Positions 1 through 6,543 of a DNA stretch of 64,000 nucleotides are shown piece after piece. Numbering within the stretch: position 1 is the stretch's first letter; every line of letters starts with the position of its first letter. The notes below the pieces were generated by a model. The model searched no databases, was not told where the DNA came from, and worked only from the letters and a program-made list of their open reading frames with translations. Origin of the DNA: JASGKO01 sp049840595 (lineage in GTDB: Bacteria; Verrucomicrobiota; Verrucomicrobiia; Chthoniobacterales; Chthoniobacteraceae); the NCBI GenBank assembly GCA_049840595.1, contig JASGKO010000015.1:4928-68927 (forward strand), read 5' to 3'. The position numbers were made by a program, and so were the translations under genes.

Positions 1-832
1 GGCCGGCGTGCTTCGCCTGCTGGGCAAAGCCCGCCACAAGCTCGGGATCGGCCTGGTCGATGATCGCCTGCTTTTGCGCGAGCGCCTCCTCCTCGGTCTC
101 GCGCAGAATCACAAAGGCGTTGAGGCCGAACTTCACCTGGCCCTCGCGACCGTGCTCGCGGGCGATCGCCTTCACTTCGTCGATCTGCTTCTTCGCGCCC
201 TCGACGCTGTTGCCGTTGAGGAAATACCAGTCGGAGTATTTGCCCGCCATGCGGCGCGCGGCCTTGGAATTGCCGCCCTGGAAAATTTCCAGCCCAGGTT
301 GCGAGACCGGCTTCTGCAGGAACGTCGCGCCCTGGATGCGGTAGTAGTCGCCGGCGAAATGGAACGGCTGCTCCGCCGTCCACAGCCCGCGCAAGACCTG
401 GATGAATTCCTCGGATTGCCGGTAGCGTTCGTCGTGTTCCAGCCACGGGAGGTGGAACTGGCGATACTCCTCCTTGAGCCAGCCGCTGAGAATGTTCAGC
501 GCGTAGCGGCCACCGGAAACCACGTCCACGGTGGCGGCACTTTTCGCGATCATCGCGGGATGCCAGTAGGCGGTGTGGAAGGCACCGATGATCTTCAAGC
601 GCTGGGTGGCGGCAGCGAGATAAGCCGAGCTGACGAGCGCGTCGTTCTGCCCATCGCCGCACTCGAGCGACATGAAGCGCGCGGGGAGGAGGGTGTAATC
701 GAAGCCCACGCTCTCGGCCGTTTGGGCGAGCCGGATGTTGGAGGCAATGCTCCACTCGGTGCGTTGCGGGATGTTGCTCAGGACGTAACCGCCGCTAAGG
801 ATGGGAGACCAGTAGCCAAATTTAATCGCCAT
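1..832 (-). CDS. sfnG: SfnG-like FMNH2-dependent dimethyl sulfone monooxygenase, 3' end cut by window edge
   Basis: Flavin-dependent monooxygenase of the bacterial luciferase-like (LLM) superfamily. It is predicted to oxidise dimethyl sulfone or a related C-S compound with reduced FMN supplied by a separate reductase, in the cytoplasm. The ATG at 832 opens with MAIKFGYWSPILSGGYV and continues with QRTEW, LEHDERYRQSEEFI and EIFQGGNSKAARRMA, which I recognise from SfnG. Only 277 codons lie inside the window, so the C-terminus is missing. It is the last visible gene of a minus-strand group with a membrane protein, an SSS symporter and a DmoA-like monooxygenase, which supports sulfur scavenging. 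The exact substrate is inferred; other sulfone or sulfonate monooxygenases of the family are the main alternative. Confidence 0.85.
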   Translation of the reverse strand, partial: MAIKFGYWSPILSGGYVLSNIPQRTEWSIASNIRLAQTAESVGFDYTLLPARFMSLECGDGQNDALVSSAYLAAATQRLKIIGAFHTAYWHPAMIAKSAATVDVVSGGRYALNILSGWLKEEYRQFHLPWLEHDERYRQSEEFIQVLRGLWTAEQPFHFAGDYYRIQGATFLQKPVSQPGLEIFQGGNSKAARRMAGKYSDWYFLNGNSVEGAKKQIDEVKAIAREHGREGQVKFGLNAFVILRETEEEALAQKQAIIDQADPELVAGFAQQAKHAG

Positions 833-861
833 AGTTTTGATGATTGGTGGAGTGATTAGGT

Positions 862-1413
862 TCAGGCCGCTTCCTGGCCGACGGGGAGCGTGCTGCCGGT
901 GCGCACGAGCGGTTCCCGGGTGTTCTTTTCCCCGAGCGCGCGGCGGTATTTGCGGATGTCCACCTCCATCGAGATGATGATCACCAGCGGGCCGAAGAGG
1001 GTGATGGCAGGCCCGAGGTAGAGGAAGAGCCAGCCCCAGCCGTAGGAGGAGATGACCAGGCCGGAAAGCACGACCAGGAACAATGAGCCGATATAGAGCA
1101 GCCGGCGCTCGCCCTTGCTGCTGTAGTCCTCGTCATCCACGGGATTGAGATTCAAATCGTAGGTGGCGGAGGCATAGTGCAGGACGAGGTAGATGCCGCG
1201 CAAATAGAGGAGGGCCAGAACGGCCCCGATGCCGACGGCGGCAAAGGCGATCCAGCCATCGAGCGAGACATGGGTCTCGCCGGTGAAGGTGGTGATTACT
1301 TTTTCCAGGCCGGTCGGAGCTTCCTGCGCGTGCACCGCCAGGGGCGTGAGCAAGGCCGCGGAAGCAATTCCCGCCAGCAGGCGGAGGAAGAATGCGTTGG
1401 AGCGTGATTTCAT
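862..1413 (-). CDS. Small membrane protein of the sulfur-compound operon
   Basis: I do not recognise a named family. The 183-residue product begins with a signal-like stretch ending near residue 30 (PLAVHAQ). It then has about three hydrophobic helices near residues 53-78, 105-130 and 130-152, with a basic linker and a soluble tail. The gene starts 24 bases after the stop of the SSS symporter gene and ends 29 bases before the sfnG-like start, so it is probably co-transcribed with both. Some sodium symporters have small membrane partners encoded beside them; such a role here is an inference from position. ATG at 1413 is the first start after the predicted stop of the upstream gene. Confidence 0.7.
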   Translation of the reverse strand: MKSRSNAFFLRLLAGIASAALLTPLAVHAQEAPTGLEKVITTFTGETHVSLDGWIAFAAVGIGAVLALLYLRGIYLVLHYASATYDLNLNPVDDEDYSSKGERRLLYIGSLFLVVLSGLVISSYGWGWLFLYLGPAITLFGPLVIIISMEVDIRKYRRALGEKNTREPLVRTGSTLPVGQEAA

Positions 1414-1437
1414 AAAAGGCAGAGGTTGATGGATGGG

Positions 1438-2928
1438 TTAATGTTGCGAGGGTTGGAGATCCTGGACTCGCGCCAGCTCGGCGTAGTCGTAGCGCACCTT
1501 GTTGAAGGCCCCGATGAGCAGCGGCACGACGGCGCTGGTAATCACTACGGCGGCGGTGCTGGCGACTTCGCTGTTGGTGACCAGGCGGGCGATCACTCCG
1601 GCGACGAGGGCCGAGAGGGTTCCGGCGACGAAGGCGGTGGCATTCAGCCGCGGCCAGATGATCGCGAGAATGAGCGGGATCAACACCGCGCCGCGAATCG
1701 CCGAGGTGACGAGGAGGAGCGTGACGAAGTTCACCCCGCCGAGCAGGATGCCAATGGCTCCGGCGACCACGATCACCATCGAGGCGCGCGTCCAGAAGAA
1801 CAGGGTGCGCTCGGAGACCTGCGGGAAGTAGCGCTTGAAGATATCGACCGCGGTGATCGTGCTCACGCCGGTGAGCGCGCCATCGACGACGGATTTGCAA
1901 GCGGCCAGCACCATGACCACGAAGAGATAGATGACCCAGCTCGGCAGGCCGAGGTGCGTGAGGAGGAAGGGCGCGAGCGCCGCGGAGTCGCCCCCGAGAT
2001 CGCGCTTCAAATCCACATGCAGCGCGAGGCCAATCAGGCCCAGCACGCCGAGCCCCAACGCAATCGGGTAATACAACGCGCCGCCCCAGAAGAAGCTGCG
2101 GCCCAGTTCCTTGTCGCGCAGGCCCCACGCGACGTTCCAGAATTCCTGGCCCGCGATGGTGGCGGTGATCAGCGCGAGGGTGAAGGTGACGCCGAAGTTT
2201 TGGAAGGCATCGGCCCGGGTGACGCCGAGCAATCCATCGCCTTGCGCAGCGACCGCATGCCAGACCGTGATCGCCCCGCCCGCATGAGCCAGGCCCACCA
2301 GCGAGATGATCGCCGTCGCAACGAGGAGCAGCAAGGTCATCAACGCGGAGGTGGCCATCGAAGCCCAGAGGCCGCCGAGCAGCGTGTAGATGAGCACGAT
2401 CGTCGCGGCGACGACGGCCACGACCTCCTGCGGGATGCCGAAGATATTCGAGACCACGATCGCGGCGCCCTTCAGGTTGACGATGACTGCCTGGAAGGTG
2501 CCGAAGACGATGCCGGAGATGGCGACGATGGTCGCCAGCTTGTTCCCGCCGAAGCGGACGCTGGCAAATTCACTGATCGTGTAGCCATGTGGCATGAGCC
2601 GCTTGAGCTTGCGGGCAAAGGGCACGACCGCGACGACGGCGAGACCATTGGGAACCGTAAACCACCACAGCCCCGAGAGGCCGAAGGAATAGGTGACCGC
2701 CGCCGGCATGAGGATGCCGACGACCCAGGTCCAGACGGAGACGAGGCCGGCGACGCCGAGGCCGAAGCCCAGCTTGCGACCGGCGATGACGAAGTCGTGG
2801 GTGTTGCGAACGAGCCTGGCGCGGCTGTAGAGGGAGATGCCGAGCATCAGCGCACCGAGGCTGGCGATGGTGATAAATCCGGGCAGTTGACCGAGGTGCT
2901 GGCCGGCTTGGAGTTGGATTTGACTCAT
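1438..2928 (-). CDS. Sodium:solute symporter (SSS family)
   Basis: Inner-membrane permease of the SSS family, which couples solute uptake to the sodium gradient. The 496-residue product is almost entirely hydrophobic helices. It contains the stretch SARLVRNTHDFVIAGRKLG after helix 1, typical of the family (residues about 35-55), and WNVAWGLRDKELGRSFFWGG near the middle. The frame stays open upstream to 3180, but that extension is proline/arginine rich and not membrane-like, so I choose the ATG at 2928 (MSQIQL). No strong ribosome binding site is visible. The gene lies between two C-S monooxygenase genes, so its cargo may be a small organosulfur compound or its product; the sequence alone does not fix the substrate. 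Confidence 0.85.
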   Translation of the reverse strand: MSQIQLQAGQHLGQLPGFITIASLGALMLGISLYSRARLVRNTHDFVIAGRKLGFGLGVAGLVSVWTWVVGILMPAAVTYSFGLSGLWWFTVPNGLAVVAVVPFARKLKRLMPHGYTISEFASVRFGGNKLATIVAISGIVFGTFQAVIVNLKGAAIVVSNIFGIPQEVVAVVAATIVLIYTLLGGLWASMATSALMTLLLLVATAIISLVGLAHAGGAITVWHAVAAQGDGLLGVTRADAFQNFGVTFTLALITATIAGQEFWNVAWGLRDKELGRSFFWGGALYYPIALGLGVLGLIGLALHVDLKRDLGGDSAALAPFLLTHLGLPSWVIYLFVVMVLAACKSVVDGALTGVSTITAVDIFKRYFPQVSERTLFFWTRASMVIVVAGAIGILLGGVNFVTLLLVTSAIRGAVLIPLILAIIWPRLNATAFVAGTLSALVAGVIARLVTNSEVASTAAVVITSAVVPLLIGAFNKVRYDYAELARVQDLQPSQH

Positions 2929-3264
2929 GGGTATGGGTATTGGGTTGCAAAGGGGCGTCGGGCCGGTGGTGAAGGCACGACGCGGAGGTGGCCGCGCGGA
3001 TTCGGAAGAAAACAGCGCAGCGGAAATGATTGGGAGTGATGGGTGAAAGGAGGCGGAGGGACATCCGGAGAGCACCCGCAGCTCGCGCACAGGGCGCAGT
3101 CGTTGAGCCAGGCTGGCCCGGTTGCCGCCTCCGCCCGTGCGGGCTTCTCCCGGTCGGGAGTTCCAGGCGGCAGGGCTCACCGTGGCGCGACCGCTACGAG
3201 GGCTCGCGAACGGCGGGTGATCCCCGGCGGCTACATCGGCGAGTAAAATGGAATTGGCGCGTCC
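2929..3264 (-). other. Intergenic leader of the SSS symporter gene
   Basis: This 336-base stretch separates the dmoA-like stop from the symporter start. I see no credible gene in it on either strand. It is GC-rich and holds a strongly folded segment at 3104-3179 (separate entry). Because the stretch is transcribed with, or starts, the symporter message, it is a natural place for a 5' regulatory RNA or a processing site. Confidence 0.6.
3104..3179 (-). promoter_or_regulatory. Candidate structured leader RNA (nested three-stem fold)
   Basis: On the minus strand an outer stem TGAGCC/GGCTCA (3174-3179 with 3104-3109) encloses a 7-bp stem GCCGCCT/AGGCGGC (3165-3171 with 3124-3130). That stem in turn encloses two side-by-side hairpins, CTCCC/GGGAG (3156-3160 with 3147-3151) and GCCC/GGGC (3141-3144 with 3133-3136). 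The pairings are exact. The fold sits about 180 bases upstream of the symporter start. I do not recognise it as a known riboswitch class; SAM and cobalamin motifs were considered and do not fit. A chance fold in GC-rich DNA or a processing hairpin is possible. Confidence 0.35.
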
Positions 3265-4680
3265 TCATGCGACCTCCTCGAGTTTCGCCCCCAGCTCGGA
3301 GACGGGGTAATTTTTGCGAATGCGGAACTGGTCGGCCGGATGGTCTTCGCCCAGCTTGCGGCGACCGGCGCCGAAGAGCTTTTCGCGCAGGGTGCCGGGC
3401 GCGTAGTCCTGCTTGTAAACGCCGCGCCGTTGCAACTCGGGCACGACGAGGTCCACGAAATCGCTGAAGGTTTCCGGCGTGACGGCGTAAGCAAGGTTGA
3501 AACCGTCCACATCCGTTTCCTCGACCCAGCGGATCAATTCATCCGCCACGGTTTGCGGCGAGCCGACCACCACCGGCCCCAGGCCGCCGATCCCTGCGTA
3601 TTCGGCGAATTCGCGCACGGTCCACACCTTGTTCGGATCGGCGGAGGTGAAGGCTTCCACCGCCGAGTTGATCGCATCGTTTTGCACATACTTCACCGGC
3701 GCATCGAGGTCGTATTGCGAGAAATCAATGCCCGTCCAGCCACCCACCAGCGCGAGGGCGCCATCGAGGCTGATATACTGGCGGTATTCGTCGAACTTTG
3801 CCCGGGCTTCCTCGTCGGTGGGCGCGACAATCACCGTCATGAGCGTAAAGATAAGAATCTCCGAGGGCACCCGACCGTAAAGCGCAGCCCGGCGGCGGAT
3901 GTCCTCCACGCGCGGCCGGACCACTTGCTTCGAGGGACCGGCGACGAAAACGCACTCGGCGTGCCGGGCCGCGAAATCGCGCCCTTTCGTGGAAGCTCCG
4001 GCTTGATACAGCACCGGCGTGCGCTGCGGCGAGGGCTCGGCCAGATGATACGCATCCACGCGATAATTCGCCCCCTCGTGCTGTACTTTGTGCACTTTCT
4101 CCGGGTGGGTGAAGATGCGCTGCCCACGATCACGAGCCACTGCGTCGTCTTCCCAGCTGCCTTCCCACAGCTTGTAAACGACCTCCATGTATTCCTCCGC
4201 CACGTCGTAGCGCACATCGTGGGCATTTTGATTTTGCAGGCCGACGCCTTTGGCGGCGCTGTTCAAATAGCCGGTGACGATGTTCCAGCCGAGCCGGCCC
4301 TTGGTGAGGTGATCGAGCGTGGAGATGCGGCGGGCGAAGGGATAAGGCGGCTCGTAGGAAAGCGTGCAGGTGACGCCGAAGCCGAGGTGCTCCGTGACCA
4401 GCGCCATCGCGGGAATCACCAGCAGCGGATCGTTGACCGGAATCTGCGCGCTGTGTTTGAGCGCGGCCTCGAGGTTCCCGCGATACACATCGTAAACGCC
4501 CAGCACGTCGGCGAGGAAGATGCCGTCGATCTTTCCGCGCTCGAGGATTTGCGCGAGTTCGGTCCAGTAATCGAGGTCTTTGTAGCGATCGGCGCGATCA
4601 CGCGGATGTGCCCACAGCCCCGGCGATTGATGGCCGACGCAGTTCATGTCAAAGGCGTTGAGACGGATTTGCTTGCTCAT
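3265..4680 (-). CDS. DmoA/DszA-type FMN-dependent C-S monooxygenase
   Basis: Member of the NtaA/SnaA/DszA/DmoA branch of LLM flavin monooxygenases, which cleave C-S bonds using FMNH2 and O2. The 471-residue length fits. Close agreement with dimethyl sulfide monooxygenase DmoA as I remember it is seen at IRLNAFDMNCVGHQS, the N-terminal half (IFLADVLGVYDVYRGN, residues about 55-70), YMEVVYKLWEGSWEDDAV (about 165-183) and VDGFNLAYAVTPE (about 405). Dimethyl sulfide or a similar thioether is therefore a reasonable substrate, but this is inference from similarity. The gene heads the minus-strand group with the symporter and the sfnG-like gene. ATG at 4680 (MSKQIRLN) aligns with the family N-terminus. 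Confidence 0.88.
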   Translation of the reverse strand: MSKQIRLNAFDMNCVGHQSPGLWAHPRDRADRYKDLDYWTELAQILERGKIDGIFLADVLGVYDVYRGNLEAALKHSAQIPVNDPLLVIPAMALVTEHLGFGVTCTLSYEPPYPFARRISTLDHLTKGRLGWNIVTGYLNSAAKGVGLQNQNAHDVRYDVAEEYMEVVYKLWEGSWEDDAVARDRGQRIFTHPEKVHKVQHEGANYRVDAYHLAEPSPQRTPVLYQAGASTKGRDFAARHAECVFVAGPSKQVVRPRVEDIRRRAALYGRVPSEILIFTLMTVIVAPTDEEARAKFDEYRQYISLDGALALVGGWTGIDFSQYDLDAPVKYVQNDAINSAVEAFTSADPNKVWTVREFAEYAGIGGLGPVVVGSPQTVADELIRWVEETDVDGFNLAYAVTPETFSDFVDLVVPELQRRGVYKQDYAPGTLREKLFGAGRRKLGEDHPADQFRIRKNYPVSELGAKLEEVA

Positions 4681-4816
4681 GTTTTTTTTGCTGCCTGCGC
4701 AATTAGCAGCGCATGTGCCACGCGGATTTTCCAGCGGGCATAAAATCCCACGATCACCCGCAAACCCTTTATTGATGCCGACTCCCGGGCGTCATAAATC
4801 TTTTGAACATCCGTTT

Positions 4817-6352
4817 TCACCCGCTCTGACCACATCCCTTCCCTGCTGCTGGAGCAACATCAGCGGCGCAGGTTGCTCCAGCGGAGGCAGCCTTAATTTT
4901 GTACGCGTAGGCGGGATCGGGAGCCCAATCCCTCCCGCGTTGTTCCGCGGAAAAGCGCTCGAGCAGCCGCCCGGCAAGCGCCCGGGCCTGCACCCGAAGC
5001 TCCGGCACGGCGGTCGTTTCAAAGAGCGCGCCCTTGCGAGAGCTGCCCAATGTAAACACCTGACCGAAAATGCCGCGCCGATTCTGAACCACGCCGTCGT
5101 CGTCCGCATCGAGACCCAACATCATGGCATCGGGACGGATGAGGCCGCGGGCAAAAAGTTGTAACACCAGCGGCTCTCCGAGGCGGTGGTAGTTGCATTC
5201 CGGCCCCGTGCAATTCACCACCTGGCGCACCGACAACTGGCGGAGTTCCCGACTTCCATGCGCCTGAAAGGTGACCTGCAAACCGCCACCCACGGTCTCC
5301 ACGATCTGCTGCAACCGCCCGCGATGCGCTTGCAACCTGCCCGCACGCTCCATCGATTCCTTCACAGCCAGGATGGCAGGCGCCGCGCGGTGGCGGTGGG
5401 CCTCCCAGTAGGGACGAAGATGGCGAAAGAAACGCCGCCGCTCTTCCAACGAAAGCCCTTTCCAAAGCTCCTGGGTAAACGGGCGCAGCGAATCCACCAC
5501 CGCACGCCAGTCGCCACCGGCTGCGGTAGTCCTTGCCACCTCCACGCGCAACTGCCGCACGAGCGCGCGAATCGAGACCGGGAGATTCCCCCGCTCCACA
5601 AAAGGGTCCACCGGCTTTACTCCAGCCCGGTGCGGCTGGGGAAAAAGCCCCCGCCGGGAGAGGACATGCACGGTGCCGTGTCGCTTGTCTTCATGGAGGG
5701 ATACCAGTAAGTCCAGCGTGGTCAGTCCCGAGCCGAGAATGAGGATGTCGCCGTCTTCCGCGCATTTTTCCTGACTTCCAGCAGACCAGGGGGATTTCAA
5801 ATAAGCAGGGCTGTCGTGGAAGTGCCGGTCGCGGAGCGGCGGATCGCCGGGGGGAAAATTGCCGAGCGCGAGCACCACCCGGTCGGCGTGGACTTTGGTG
5901 CCATTGGCCAGGCGGATGCGCAGGCTTCCATCCATGAGCGGCTCGACATCAGTCGCTTCGCTGCGCAGGTGAAAAAGCCGCTCGCGCTGGGAACGAGCGC
6001 TTTTCAAAAGCGATTCCACATATTCCCCATAGAGCATTCGCGGGGCAAAAGTCCCGGAGGCGGGCTCGGCCAATCCAACGCGTTGACAGGATTTCGGATG
6101 GGCTTGCAACCAGTGCAGGAAGTGATCCGGCGCCTCGGGGAATGCGCTCATTTTGGCCGCGGGGACATTGAGCAAATGGAGTGGATTGGCGGTGCCGTAA
6201 GCCACCCCGCGACCATAGCGACCGTTCTTTTCAATCAGCGCCACCGTGAGCCCCGACTGCGGCTCGTTCAACAGATGCACGGCGACCATGGTTCCGCTGA
6301 ATCCCGCGCCAATGATGGCGACATCGCAATGAAGTTCGTCGAGCAAGCTCAT
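4817..6352 (-). CDS. FAD/NAD(P)-binding oxidoreductase (NAD_binding_9 / HpyO-like)
   Basis: Predicted soluble FAD-dependent oxidoreductase of 511 residues. The N-terminal dinucleotide fold has GAGFSG at residues about 16-21. YGRGVAYGT and LLNVPAAKMSAF follow, which are typical of the FAD/NAD(P)-binding family annotated near urate hydroxylase HpyO and sulfur-assimilation genes. A second nucleotide motif, ILGSGLTTLD, lies near residue 205. It lies upstream of, and in the same direction as, the dmoA-like gene (136-base gap), so it may supply electrons or act in the same pathway; this is inferred from position. Its promoter carries a palindrome in the spacer (6386-6414). ATG at 6352 gives MSLLDELHCDVAIIGAG. 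Confidence 0.82.
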   Translation of the reverse strand: MSLLDELHCDVAIIGAGFSGTMVAVHLLNEPQSGLTVALIEKNGRYGRGVAYGTANPLHLLNVPAAKMSAFPEAPDHFLHWLQAHPKSCQRVGLAEPASGTFAPRMLYGEYVESLLKSARSQRERLFHLRSEATDVEPLMDGSLRIRLANGTKVHADRVVLALGNFPPGDPPLRDRHFHDSPAYLKSPWSAGSQEKCAEDGDILILGSGLTTLDLLVSLHEDKRHGTVHVLSRRGLFPQPHRAGVKPVDPFVERGNLPVSIRALVRQLRVEVARTTAAGGDWRAVVDSLRPFTQELWKGLSLEERRRFFRHLRPYWEAHRHRAAPAILAVKESMERAGRLQAHRGRLQQIVETVGGGLQVTFQAHGSRELRQLSVRQVVNCTGPECNYHRLGEPLVLQLFARGLIRPDAMMLGLDADDDGVVQNRRGIFGQVFTLGSSRKGALFETTAVPELRVQARALAGRLLERFSAEQRGRDWAPDPAYAYKIKAASAGATCAADVAPAAGKGCGQSG

Positions 6353-6385
6353 GGTTTGAAAAATCCCCGGTCAGAAATCGACTGC

Positions 6386-6414
6386 AATTAACCCTACTGT
6401 TTTAGTAGAGTCAA
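6386..6414 (-). promoter_or_regulatory. Promoter with palindromic operator in the spacer
   Basis: Upstream of the FAD oxidoreductase, on the minus strand, TTGACT (6409-6414) and TTAATT (6386-6391) are exactly 17 bases apart. The spacer contains the perfect inverted repeat CTACT-AAAAC-AGTAG (6394-6408). A palindrome filling the spacer is the usual position of a repressor site. The regulator is unknown; no regulator gene is adjacent. A related arrangement sits before nrdR (21478-21506). Confidence 0.5.
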
Positions 6415-6543
6415 AAGACATTTCTGATGCGTTCGCCTTTCAGTCCCATCGGAGCGGGTTCACAAATGGTGGCGGGATTCGACACAGAGGGCCGCCGACA
6501 AGACCGCCCTCACACGGAGGGTGGGAGCGAGGGGAACCGGCCT

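Noticed and set aside
1426..3039. Long plus-strand frame of 537 codons
   Set aside because: It is the mirror of the SSS symporter gene, with Asp/Gly/Arg-rich low-complexity protein and no family similarity; GC-rich DNA gives such frames.
3060..3240. SAM or cobalamin riboswitch upstream of the symporter
   Set aside because: A GGCAACC word is present, but the remaining conserved core of either class is missing; kept only as an unassigned fold.
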